Shown here one piece after another: positions 45,740-56,689 of a DNA stretch of 64,000 nt (position 1 is its first letter; each line of letters begins with the position of its first letter). The notes beneath the pieces are model-generated. The model searched no databases and was not told where the DNA came from. It was given only the letters and a program-made list of their open reading frames with translations. This DNA is from Achatina immaculata (lineage: Eukaryota; Mollusca; Gastropoda; Stylommatophora; Achatinidae). A program made the position numbers and the translations under genes. The DNA is taken from positions 17,117,975-17,181,974 of the forward strand of contig CM019701.1 of NCBI GenBank assembly GCA_009760885.1. The letters are read 5' to 3'.

Positions 45740-47455
45740 TGTTAAGGTCAGACAAATACAGCACAAAATGAGCTGATCAAAGAAACTAAATGAGTTGATC
45801 TAAATTACCTGATCAAAGAAACTAAATGAGCTGATCTAAATGAGCTGATCAAAGAAATTAAATGAAGCTAAATGAGCTGATCAAATAAACTAAATGAAAT
45901 TAAATGAGCTGGTCTAAATGAGCTGATCAAAGAAACTAAATGAAATTAAATGAGTTGATCTAAATGAGCTGATCAATGAAACTAACTGAGCTGATCAAAG
46001 AAACTAAATGAAGCTAAATGAGCTTATCAAATAAACTAAATGAAATTAAATGAGCTGATCTAAATGAGCTGACCAAAGAAACTAAATGAGCTGAACAAAG
46101 AAACTAAATGAGTTGATCTAAATAAGCTGATCAAAGAAACTAAATGAGCTGATCAAAGAAATTAAATGAGCTGATCAAAGACACTAAATTAACTGATCTA
46201 AATGAGCTGATCAAAGAAACTAAATGAGCTGATCAAAGAAACTAAATAAGCTGATCAAATAAACAAAATGAGCTGATCAAAGAAACTAAATGAGCTGATT
46301 AAAGAAACTAAATAAGCTAATCAAAGAAACTAAATAAGGTGATCTAAATGAGCTGATCAAAGAAATTAAATAAGCTGATGAACGAAATTAAATGAGTTGA
46401 TCAAAGAAACTAAATGAACTGATCTAAATGAGCTGATCAAAGAAACTAAATGAACTGATCTAAATCAGCTGATCAAAGAAACTAAATGAGTTGATCAAAT
46501 AAACTAAATCAGCTGATCAAAGAAACTAAATGAGCTGATCTAAATGAGCTGATCAAAGAAACTAAATGAGCTGATCAAAGAAACTAAATGAACTGATCAA
46601 AGAAAGTAAATGACCTGATTTAAATGAGCTGATCAAAGAAACTAAATAAGCTGATATAAATGAGCTGATTAAAGAAACTAAATGAGTTGATCTAAATGAG
46701 CTGATCAAAGAAACTAAATGAGCTGATCAAAGAAACTAAATGAGTTGATCAAAGAAACTAAATGAGCTGATCAAAGAAACTAAATGAACTGATCAAAGAA
46801 ACTAAATGAACTGATCAAAAAAACTAAATGAGCTGATCAAAAAAACTAAATGAGCTGATCAAAAAAACTAAATGAGCTGATCAAAAAAACTAAATGAGCT
46901 GATCAAAAAAACTAAATGAGCTGATCAAAGAAACTAAATGAGCTGATCAAAGAAACTAAATGAGCTGATCAAAGAAACTAAATGAGTTGATCAAAGAAAC
47001 TAAATGAGCTGATCAAAGAAACTAAATGAACTGATCAAAGAAACTAAATGAACTGATCAAAAAAACTAAATGAGCTGATCAAAAAAACTAAATGAGCTGA
47101 TCAAAAAAACTAAATGAGCTGATCAAAAAAACTAAATGAGCTGATCAAAAAAACTAAATGAGCTGATCAAAGAAACTAAATGAGCTGATCAAAAAAACTA
47201 AATGAACTGATCAAAGAAACTAAATGAGCTGATCAAAAAAACTAAATGAGCTGATCAAAGAAACTAAATGAGCTGATCAAAGAAACTAAATGAGCTGATC
47301 AAAAAAACTAAATGAGCTGATCAAAAAAACTAAATGAGCTGATCAAAGAAACTAAATGAGCTGATCAAAGAAACTAAATGAGCTGATAAAAAAAACTAAA
47401 TGAGCTGATAAAAAAAACTAAATGAGCTGATAAAAAAAACTAAATGAGCTGATTA
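45740..47455. repeat. ~22-bp minisatellite, about 75 copies (1.7 kb)
   Basis: Units of AAATGAGCTGATCAAAGAAAC; the part nearer exon 44051-45623 is irregular, the distal part near-perfect with a ~120-bp higher-order duplication. Confidence 0.95.
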
Positions 47456-47539
47456 CAAATACCAACAGGCAATATAAAATGCTGAAGTCTGGCAACCAAT
47501 ATCTAAGCTTGACGAGGGCTGTTGTTGAGGTACATATAA

Positions 47540-47850
47540 TGTATGTGTAGTGTACAAACAGACTCATATATGTAAGTATGTGTAGTGTACAGACTCATAC
47601 ATGTAAGTATGTGTAGTGTACAGACTCATACATGTAAGTATGTGTAGTGTACACAAAGACATATATGTAAGTATGTGTAGTGTACAGACTCTAAGTATGT
47701 GTAGTGTACAAAAAGACTCATATATGTAAGTATGTGTAGTGTACAAACAGACTCATATATGTAAGTATGTGTAGTGTACAGATTCATATATGTAAGTATG
47801 TGTAGTGTACACAAAGACATATATGTAAGTATGTGTAGTGTACAAACAGA
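47540..47850. repeat. ~32-bp minisatellite touching a 5' splice site
   Basis: Units of GTATGTGTAGTGTACAAACA; the exon donor at 47855 (minus strand TTACAATGAGTGAGTCTG) is matched by the unit border TTACATATATGAGTCTG, so the array starts at the exon end. Confidence 0.9.
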
Positions 47851-47855
47851 CTCAC

Positions 47856-48040
47856 TCATTGTAAGGCAGCTGATCCATATCCTCTTTCTTGGAGCTTGTT
47901 TGTTTCAGTACAGTAGGATCAGGTGGTGTGCAGGGCTCCAAGAGCGAAATGAGGGTTGATGTTGACTGAGGTTCTTCACTCGCTGAAAGGTGTCTTGATC
48001 GGGAGACAGTACCTTTCTCAGGCTCTGTCATGGGACTCTC
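47856..48040 (-). CDS. Exon of coactivator-like gene; LISLL motif
   Basis: The exon lies between acceptor CATAAAAG and donor GTGAGT (185 nt, phase 0 in, phase 2 out). It encodes ESPMTEPEKG at the start, TLISLLEP in the middle and EDMDQLPYN at the end. The split codon GA + A is completed by exon 44051-45623 and reads YNEFLCSLW. The donor is followed directly by a minisatellite whose unit resembles the exon-intron border (47540-47850). I found it from phase and splice sites; the open frame itself is short. Confidence 0.7.
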
Positions 48041-48079
48041 CTTTTATGTACAAGAATAATTGAAAATACACTACAACTA

Positions 48080-48425
48080 ATTTTGTAATATTCACATTAC
48101 ATTATAAGATAGCAAATTATGTTACTTTTTGCTTAAAAGAGAGGATGGGAAATTGTTATTTTTTTTTTACATTATAAGATAACAAATTATGTTACTTTTT
48201 GTTCACATTAAAAGATGGCAAATTATGTCACCTTTTGCTTATAAGATAGCAAGTTATGTTATTTTTTCCTTACATGAAAGATAACTATTCCAGTTACATA
48301 ACAGTCAGTACAGCACATTAAAGATAGCACATCAGTACATCACATTAGAGATAGCACATTAGAGACAACACATCACATTAGAAATAGCTCATCACATTAG
48401 AAATAGCACATCACATAACTATTTA
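48080..48425. repeat. Short degenerate repeats
   Basis: ATAAGATAGCAAATTATGTTA occurs four times (48100-48260); then CATTAGAGATAGCACATCA-type units (48300-48420). Nothing else seen up to the element at 48509. Confidence 0.75.
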
Positions 48426-48508
48426 TACTACATGACAGATAGAATAATGGTATATTAAATAACCCTTAACATGATACAAGAGACAGAACATCAGATATAG
48501 TATATTAA

Positions 48509-49199
48509 CTCTTCCTGTGCCATAGTCGCTGTAGTGAGTATTTCCGATTACTGAGTTGCGTGCCATAGTCGTTATAGTGACAATTCATTTGTTTCAATAA
48601 AACCAACTGGTGTAACATTTAGATTGTACATATTTCATTCGCGTTTCTGGTGACACTTTTCAAAATGGTGGAAGAGTCCTTAGTTACGAGCGATGCCGAG
48701 CGAGAAAAAAGGAAGAGAAACATCAGAATTTTTCAATTTTTGATGATGTAGATAGGGGTATGGACGTGGCCTGTGACCACCCAACTGCTCTTGAATGTAT
48801 CCCAAGTAGATCTAGACATATCAGACGACTGGAGAAATAGTTAGGTTATTTCAGACATTAATTTAGCGAGAATGCAACATAGAATCACAATATGATATCA
48901 ACAAGTAGATCTAGACATCTCAAATGGTAAGTAGTGCATATCTAGACCTAGTCGATGGTGAGCTGGGCACAATCATTGTCTAAAAACACCACATTACTTC
49001 TTTTTTTTTTAAAAACTCTGCATTTATGAAATTTTCATACATTTAGTTATACTTTGAAACATAATAAGTACACGGAAGTACATGGAAATACTGTTTTCCA
49101 ATCCATTTTATAACTATACCCACTATACAGATCAGGACCCGCGCTTTTTGTGTGGCATGGACGGGAACATCTGCGTTTTTTTCTTGGGCATGGGAAGAG
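48509..49199 (+). mobile_element. TTAA-flanked element, copy B
   Basis: TTAA at 48505-48508 and 49200-49203. Starts CTCTTCCTGTGCCATAGTCG. An ATG at about 48666 opens a short frame with MVEESLVTSDAERE. Confidence 0.85.
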
Positions 49200-49237
49200 T
49201 TAAATAAACTTTAACATGATATGAGAGATAGAACATC

Positions 49238-49897
49238 TTATATCATCTTACATCTTACATACTTCCAGTGCCGTTAAATATCACACAAGGCTTTATGGTA
49301 GTTGGCCAAGTTTTCCTGTCCTCAGCGATTCTTTCAACCTCATCAAGGGATTTTATGCCTACTAGTTTGGCAGCTCTTAATAATGTCCTCTTTAGAATTT
49401 CATGTGGTTGACCTCTTTTTCTTCGGCCTACTGTGCTCCACTTGATAGCTTGTTTTGGTATTCTCTGATTGTTTCTTATCATCGCGTGGCCTACATATGT
49501 CTATCTCCTTTTTCTGATCACCCATGAGACTGCCTTATCTCTGCGTTGTTCTTGAATTCGTTCCACTTTATACTGAGTATTTTCCTAAGGCATCTGTTTA
49601 CACAAGAGTCTAATTTGTTGTCTATTTCTTTAGTTGTTTTCCAGCTTTCGCACGCATAAAAGAGGGTGGATATTACATCTGAATTGGTTCTTAACTTGGT
49701 TTTTGTGCTTATAATTTTTGAGTGCCATATGTTCTCAAGATCCTTGAAGGTCATTGCTGCTTTTACAATTCTAACTTCCTTTCTGGTGTCACCATGCTGG
49801 TCTATGTAGCTGCCACGATATGCAAATTGGTTGACCTCTTCAACAGCTGTCCGTTCTCCACATATTTTCTATTTTTTTATTAATAGTAAGTTTTATT
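49238..49897 (-). pseudogene. LINE reverse-transcriptase 3' fragment, second family
   Basis: Minus strand: TLFYACESWKTTKEIDNKLD, RCLRKILSIKWNE, then after a frameshift QRIPKQAIKWSTVGRRKRGQ and DEVERIAEDRKTWPT. These are typical C-terminal motifs of LINE ORF2 proteins. ATAGAACATC at both ends (49228-49237, 49898-49907) may be the target duplication. The tail is a TAAGATG-type microsatellite. Confidence 0.75.
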
Positions 49898-50339
49898 ATA
49901 GAACATCAGATGCAGTTTATTAAATAACATGATATGAGAGACAGAAAATTATGTTACTATTTATAGCATTTGAGAGACAGAACATCATATTTTTTATTTC
50001 TCATTTGGCCTCTTTTTGGTTCTGAAATGTAAAAAAGTTTTCAGCTTCAGATGTCTAAGATGAGCATAAGACAATAAAGTACAAACAGGCAGACAAGTAA
50101 CCACTGGCTACATTGTATACAAGTTATGACATGCAAAGTTATTTTCACAGAAATCAACTCTGTTGTAGTCAGTATACAGATAACGAGTATGTGCAGGTGC
50201 ACGCACATATGCAGCATGCACAGAGAGAGCAACTAAAGCAAACAATAACCATATAGCAACCATAGCAAGCAATAAACGAAGACATAATAATCAGAGTAAA
50301 TAATACTTGGGTATTATTTGTAATATCAGGTAACATCAG

Positions 50340-50580
50340 GGCAAACAATGGCCAGACACATAGTAACGAAAGCAAATAACAGACATACACATAGTAATGA
50401 AAGCAAACAACAGACAAACACATAGTAATGAAAGCAAACAACAGACATACACATAGTAATGAAAACAAACAACAGACAAACATATAGTAATGAAAACAAA
50501 CAACAAACATACACATAGTAATGACAGAAAACAACAAACATACATATAGTAATGAAAACAAACAACAGACATACACATAA
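50340..50580. repeat. ~31-bp tandem repeat, eight copies
   Basis: Units of ACACATAGTAATGAAAGCAAA. A weaker GTTAAAATAGACAGGTTAAA repeat follows at 50665-50780. 49910-50339 and 50790-51045 hold nothing else recognisable. Confidence 0.88.
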
Positions 50581-51049
50581 TAATTTAGTTTTTAAAAAAA
50601 GTTAACACAACAAAAAACTAGAACAATTTTATAACTCAGCAAAAACACTAACATCAGAGTAAAGTAAAATAGATAGGTTAAAATAAACAGGTTAAAACAA
50701 ATAGGTTAAAATAGACAGGTTAAAACAGACAGGTTAAAATAGATAGGTTAAAACAGACATGTTAAAATAGACAGGTTAAAATACAAACATCATTTTTACA
50801 TTTCAGAAGCACACAGATCATCTGATCTTCTCAGGATACCTCTCAGAATTCAGTGACTGATGACCTACTTTTATGCTGGTTCACAGTTTTTTTTGTGAAC
50901 TTGAGCTTAACATTCTTACCAGACATTTCATTTTATTCTCAGCTCATTCATTCAAGTCACAGAAGCCAAGTCATGCCACCAGCTCATTTTTTCTAATCAG
51001 AGATGTCACATTACATCAACTGTTCTAATGGCCTCCTTGAAGATATTAA

Positions 51050-51718
51050 CTCTTTCCGTGCGCTAGGAAGAAACACGGACGTGTTCTGGGTGCGGGAGTA
51101 AAAACGTGGGTCTTGGTCTGTAAGGAGGTCTAGTTGTAAAATGGAATGGAAAACAGTATTTCCATGTACTTCCGTATACTTAATATGTTTCAAAGTATAG
51201 CTAAATGAATGAAAATTTCATAAATGCAGAGTTTTTTAGGAAAAAAGAAGTAATGTGATGTTTTTAGACACTGATTGTGGCCAGCTCACCATCAGCGAGG
51301 TCTAGGCGCTACTTACCATCTGAGATGTGTAGATCTACTTGTCGATCTCGTATTGTGATTCTGTATTGCATTCTCGCTGAATGAATGTCTGAACTAACCT
51401 CCTAACTACTTCTCCAGTCATCTACTTAGAAAACATTCAAGAGCAGCAGGGTGGCCATAGGGTATGTCCATACCCCTATCTACATCGTCAAAAATTGAAA
51501 AATTTCCATGCTTCTCGTCCTTTTTCTCGCTCGGCATCACCCATAACTAGGCACTCTTTCGCCATTTTGAAAGTGTCACCGGAATCGCGGACGAAATATG
51601 TACAATCTAAATGTTACACCGCTTGTTTTAATGAAACAAACAATTGTCACTATATCAACCATACGGTAGCTTCGGGACACCGGAAGTGTCACTATATCGA
51701 CCAAACACACGGAAAGTG
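51050..51718 (-). mobile_element. TTAA-flanked element, copy C (inverted)
   Basis: TTAA at 51046-51049 and 51719-51722; termini CTCTTTCCGTGCGC and GGAAAGTG. Internal sequence is the reverse complement of copies A and B with about 15% visible divergence by eye. Confidence 0.82.
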
Positions 51719-51778
51719 TTAACAATGTCTGCCTGAGTCAGTATCTATCTGACAGAAATATAGACATAGATAACACAC

Positions 51779-51818
51779 TTCTTCTTCTTCATTCGCTTCT
51801 ACCACCAAAACCGCACTG
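51779..51818 (-). mobile_element. 40-bp micro-retroposon of the (CTT)n family
   Basis: TTCTTCTTCTTCATTCGCTT and the next 20 bases match the tail end of 4570-6068, flanked by an exact 13-bp duplication ATAGATAACACAC (51766-51778 and 51819-51831). 51832-52215 is plain intron. Confidence 0.85.
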
Positions 51819-52215
51819 ATAGATAACACACAATAATTAGTGTAAAACTTGTTAACTTTTCCAGTGCCCAAGTCTTTACAGCGTTACTTCCGGTTTGTCA
51901 AGTTTCGGTAATAAAGCTGTTCCTACATTTTTCCTAGTTTATATAGATAGTCCAGCCAGTCTGTCTACACTTTCATTTCTAGAAATATCTGCATGTCCTG
52001 GGACAAAGATAAGAGCAGGTGAAGAAATGATGGCCCGTGACATTTCCTTCACACAGAGGCCGTTTAGAATTTTTTAAAGTGTACTCATTGTAACATAAAA
52101 TAACTTCAGAACTAAGTTGGCCAAAACAACATAACAACTACAGCAACTAGAACTAAGTTGGCTGAAAAAAAAATGGCAACAATTGCAACAAGAGCTTTAT
52201 AAACAATTTTCCTAC

Positions 52216-52692
52216 ACTGGGTATTGTTGTAATTCTGTCCCAGCCTCCATTGTTATCATCATCATCATCACTTTCATCCAGCAGTTGCTGCAGCAGTTCT
52301 CGGCCAGTACTGAGTTTTCTCTTCTTTCCTATGGTAGCGGCAGCACTAGCATGTGTTGTCACTGAGGAGGTGGTGGTAGATGATGTGGAACCGCTGGAGG
52401 TGATGGTAGACAATGTGGAACCGCTGGAGGTGATGGTAGACAATGTGGAACCGCTGGAGGTGATGGTAGACAATGTGGAACCGCTGGAGGTGATGGTAGA
52501 TGATGTGGAACCGCTGGAGGTGATGGTAGACAATGTGGAACCGCTGGAGGTGATGGTAGATGATGTGGAACCGCTGGAGGTCCCATACTCATGATATGGA
52601 GCACAAGTCTTTGCTGTGCTTCCTACCCCTGGTCTGATTCTCTCATTTAGCTCTCGCTCACGTGACTGCTTTGCCTGCTCACCAAGAAGTTG
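52216..52692 (-). CDS. Exon of coactivator-like gene; LxxLL motifs and an in-frame 10-residue repeat
   Basis: The acceptor TTCTAAACCAG opens the exon at QLLGEQAKQ, completing LKQLL with the previous exon. It holds seven tandem copies of a 30-bp unit coding a ten-residue Ser/Thr repeat (TITSSGSTLS type), then GKKRKLS, a basic patch that could be a nuclear localisation signal, then RELLQQLLDES followed by five Asp. The donor is less canonical (GTAGGA after AGT) but is the phase-0 choice that fits the next exon and keeps 477 nt (159 codons). A neighbouring GT two bases away would break the frame. Confidence 0.75.
52368..52580. repeat. 30-bp minisatellite within coding sequence, seven copies
   Basis: Units of CCGCTGGAGGTGATGGTAGA alternating GATGATGTGGAA and GACAATGTGGAA; translated as a ten-residue repeat in exon 52216-52692. 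Confidence 0.93.
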
Positions 52693-52747
52693 CTGGTTTA
52701 GAAAAAGAAAAAAAAGAAATGGGAAAAAAAGCTGTTACAACACTGAC

Positions 52748-52970
52748 GTTCAAATGATTTCAGATGTCTCAGTTGTACTGAAGCAATATAAAACTCAAGC
52801 TTATCAAACAGTTTCAGATGTTTCAGTTGTACTGAAGCAATATAAAACTCAAGCTTATCAAACAGTTTCAGATGTCTCAGTTGTACTGAAGCAATATAAA
52901 ACTCAAGCTTATCAAACAGTTTCAGATGTCTCAGTTGTACTGAAGCAATATAAAACTCAAGCATGTCAGT
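52748..52970. repeat. ~60-bp tandem repeat, four copies
   Basis: Units of TCAGTTGTACTGAAGCAATA, beginning about 55 bp upstream of the acceptor of exon 52216-52692. Confidence 0.92.
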
Positions 52971-53089
52971 AATGCTTGGTTCACTTATTTCCTGAATTTT
53001 TTTTGGGCTTCATCCACTGTAACTCTGACATAGTGCAAAATGGATTCTGGATTAATTTTTGACATAAGCACCTGTTTTTCTCTGTGTAT

Positions 53090-53575
53090 AAACTACGAAA
53101 AAAGTAGGAGCAGCTTTATTACTTAATGACTACAAAATTGTGACGTTTCGGCGTGACCCTTAATCATACAAAAACATACAGGATGTAGAAATAGAGAAAC
53201 AAGTGTAGATTCACACTGTATCACCCTCAGTTACAACCCACCGACCACATATCACAGGTCTCCATTTAAACAGTTTTCACGTTCTACTAAATCCATTCCT
53301 GACACACACTGCTGGACAAGCCACATCTTACAATTTACAGCTAAGTACTCTATTTAATTTTTTTTTAGTAGTATTCATGTGAATCTGTACTTTATCTCCT
53401 CTCTCTATTTCTTTGTCCTGTATGTTTTTGTATTTTTAAGGCTCTCGCCAAAACATCACAACTGTGTACTCATTAAGTAATAAAGTTGCTCCTACTTTTT
53501 TCCTAGTTTATACATTCTGGTATCACAGCTTTACTGCAGTGCTTCATGTATAGTTGTACACTTATACACTAATTT
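53090..53575. mobile_element. Penelope-like element terminal region, foldback copy
   Basis: Shares GTAGGAGCAGCTTTATTACT and the outer ~60 bp with 56690-56760 and 58010-58070. The left half is the inverted counterpart of the right half, with CTAAATCCATTCCTGACACA in the centre. No coding part remains. Confidence 0.65.
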
Positions 53576-53989
53576 TTGTCTGCTTTTCTCTGTGTACAGT
53601 GTCCAATAGCGGGACTCATCCTGCAGAGAAATATTTTTCATTTTCACAGACAGTGTTCAAACATAAGTAAGCATACGACATTGTTATGTTGACCTGAACA
53701 TGCCATGAGTCAGCCCATAACCCACCTCTTTCATAAGAGCAACCAGCTGTTACTACCACATAAAAATCTGTACACCCTGAAACTGTTACTCGAGTTGTAA
53801 AGTAGTTGCAAACATTTAGACGCAGAAGCAGTTTTACAGCAATGATGATGACGATGACAGAGTGAAATTTTAAATGACTACATTCAAGCAACTCCTCGTA
53901 GGATTACTCTGCGGACTGCTTACCTTGAGCAGGTGCCATGGGGTGTGCAGGGTGTTTTTTTTTCATTTGGACTGAAGAAAAAATCCCTG

Positions 53990-54280
53990 GATCTTAACAC
54001 GGTCTGAACCTGACTCCTGGAACTAGCCTGCACATGTGCATTACTACATAATGTAGCACAAACCTGATTCCTGGAACTAGCCTGCACATGTGCATTACTA
54101 CATAATGTAGCACAAACCTGATTCCTGGAACTAGCCTGCACATGTGCATTACTACATAATGTAGTACAAACCTGATTCCTGGAACTAGCCTGCACATATG
54201 CATTACTACATAATGTAGTACAAACCTGATTCCTGGAACTAGCCTGCACATGTGCATTACTACATAATGTAGTACAAATG
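53990..54280. repeat. ~58-bp tandem repeat, five copies
   Basis: Units of TGCACATGTGCATTACTACA then TAATGTAG.ACAAACCTGATTCC. Confidence 0.92.
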
Positions 54281-54287
54281 TGATTTC

Positions 54288-55103
54288 CTAGTATAGCAGT
54301 ATAGGCTAGGGGTTATAACCAGGATTGGTATTTAGGAAATAATTAATAGAGTGAGTACCCTTGTTTGAGAGGTAGGTTGGTTGAGACCATTGAGCGGGGG
54401 TCTTGGGAAAAGCGTGCAGCATGGAGAAAACTGAGTGGGTAGGGATAGTATAAAACCACTCACGATTAGTGAAAGGAGAGAGCCTTACTTGTTTGTTGTA
54501 GCAGGAGCCTTACTTGTTTGTGTGGTAGGAAGAACCTTAGTAGTTTTGATGTAGATGGAATCTCGTTTAGGAAGAGTTTCTAGCAGTGGCAATTTGTTGG
54601 TAGTTAGCTGGAGGATTAGTTTTTCTTGTGATGGCTGAGGTTTTGGGTGGAATGTTGTAAGTATGGTTTTATTTGTATAAGGTCATTTGTAAGGTTTTCG
54701 CCCATATGGCGTAGAGTTCTCTCACAACGGGCATTTGTTCCTGTGAATTTTGTTCAGCCTGATGGCTACATTCCCATCATCATGATTTCACCCCTCATTT
54801 TGTCCATTAATAAATGTGTGTTGTCTGATGATAAACTACACCAATTGGCTTTGTTGGAATTCTCATTGTTGACCAGTTTGTTTTGGTTGGAAGACTGCCA
54901 AGTTATGTTAAGTTGTTGTATCTGTATTATTCTGTGGAGCTGGAAGCCTGGGTGTCTTGTTGTATTTTCTCAGTGAGTAACATAGAAAATTAGGTGGTTT
55001 TAGAACACCAACAACAAGAAGAAAATTTATAAGAAGAAACTGTTTTAGAACGCCGCAACACTACTTTAGTTGGCGCCAGGTATAGTAAATTCTGTTATAC
55101 TAG
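54288..55103. mobile_element. Possible 816-bp terminal-repeat element, unclassified
   Basis: CTAGTATAGCAG on the left and CTGTTATACTAG on the right are inverted with one mismatch. AGTTGGCGCCAGG near the right end resembles an LTR-retrotransposon primer-binding site, so a solo LTR is an alternative. No target duplication seen. Confidence 0.35.
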
Positions 55104-55153
55104 TGTGACTGTGACATATGAAGATGAAGTGACAGAGAGTGATCAGTGCTCAC

Positions 55154-55364
55154 CTTCAACAAGATGTTTGCCTGATCTTTCTCCTTCTCCTCTCCCAGCA
55201 CTGGGGCTTCTGATGAACTTTCTGCACTGCTCACGGAGCTCATCAGTGACAATGACTGGCCATGACTCAGCAATGAAGGCTTATCATCATCATCATCATT
55301 TTGATCCAGCAAGGACTTCAGAATGCAGTTACTGTTATTAGTCAGCCTTCCACGGCTACGGCTC

Positions 55365-55402
<38 letters not shown>

Positions 55403-56211
55403 GTTACTAAGGTTAATGCTACCAAGACTGTTGCTGTTGCTGGAGGCATTAATGTGTGTGTTGCTTGCAACAGTCTGAACATGACTCCTGATATTGTTAT
55501 GACTCATGATGATCTTATGACTCCTTATACTGCTGCTGCTGTCAATTCCTGTGAGGTCGGTAACATCCATATCTTCATCCTCAGTAAAGGTGCTATGAGG
55601 ACTCTGACCTGATCCTTGTGTTGGAGACTGAGTTAGGGCGTCTTCTGGAGACTTTATGGTGCTGCTGGGGCTTCTCAGCCAGTTCACATCAGCCGTGCTC
55701 CCAGCCGAGGAAGGTGGACCAGTGTTACAGCTAGACACTGGACTGGGCATTGCTACTCTTATTCCATGTTGTCCGGAAGACCTTTGACCCCTTTTAACAA
55801 TCTGTCCTGGTCCATGTGACGATGTCTGAGAATGGATGGAGTGTGAAGTGTTTTTCTCATTCAGAAGCTGAGAAAGTGTTTGAGAAGACAAGCCAGAGCT
55901 AGAACTGTTGCCGCTGTTGCTTTTGTCTACTGTTGAATTATTCTGCTGCAACGGGCTGTTCAGATCCATACCTTTTGGATATGACGGCGATGGAAATGAA
56001 AGAAATGAACTAGGCAGTCCAGCTGATGAGATTAAATTATTCACATTTCTATCTGACATTTCTGTCAGGAAGTCCAATGACTGAAGAGTGGGATATAGTG
56101 ACAGGTTTGTCCCACTTGTTGGTGTCCCAACAAACTGAGAGAGACCACCAGACGGGGTTGCTGTGGTTGATGCTGGAGACTGAGGCCACCCTGAAGTTGC
56201 TGAAGAGAACC
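55154..56211 (-). CDS. Exon of coactivator-like gene with two LxxLL motifs, acidic runs and poly-Asn
   Basis: Acceptor GTTACCCAG, donor GTGAGC; 1058 nt (2 + 1056), phase 0 out. The product is Ser-rich and carries TLSQLLNEK and CILKSLLDQ, the latter followed by five Asp residues. A run of about thirteen Asn comes from an (ATT)n microsatellite at 55367-55402. The end reads EEKEKDQANILLK and joins the next exon to build a third motif, ILLKQLL, across the splice junction. The apparent continuation past 55154 in the same frame is intron. LxxLL motifs are the nuclear-receptor boxes of coactivators. Confidence 0.8.
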
Positions 56212-56299
56212 CTGGGTAACATGAAAAAAAATATAATTTTTAAAAAAAAAAGATTAAATGACATAATCAAACTTTCAACAATATGAAGAGTGGCTGAAC

Positions 56300-56505
56300 T
56301 GACATAGATGTAAAGGTGAATGGTAGAAGTGACAATGGTGTTAAAGTGAGAGTGTCTGAACTAACAGTGATGTGAAGGTGAGAGTGGCTGAACTAACAGT
56401 GATGTGAAGGTGAGATTGGCTGAACTAACAGTGATGTGAAGGTGAGAGTGACTGAACTAACAGTGATGTGAAGGTGAGAGTGGCTGAACTAACAGTGATG
56501 TGAAT
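56300..56505. repeat. ~32-bp tandem repeat, about six copies
   Basis: Units of GGCTGAACTAACAGTGATGT, some 90 bp upstream of the acceptor of exon 55154-56211. Confidence 0.88.
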
Positions 56506-56689
56506 CCTGGAGAAAAGGTAGGGTGTTATGTTTCCATGGCTACTATCTTCCAGTAAACACTGGTGTAAAACTAGGTACTTGCTACTCTGTGTTGAGTAAA
56601 ACTGTCTAGATAAGAATTTTTGCCAGTGTCGTGGCCAGTACACTGGACAACTGTCTAATCAGAAGGGATGTCATCATTTCATATACACA

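Noticed and set aside
55367..55402. (ATT)n run as a possible assembly or intronic microsatellite
   Set aside because: It lies within a phase-consistent exon and is read as poly-Asn, so it is kept as coding.
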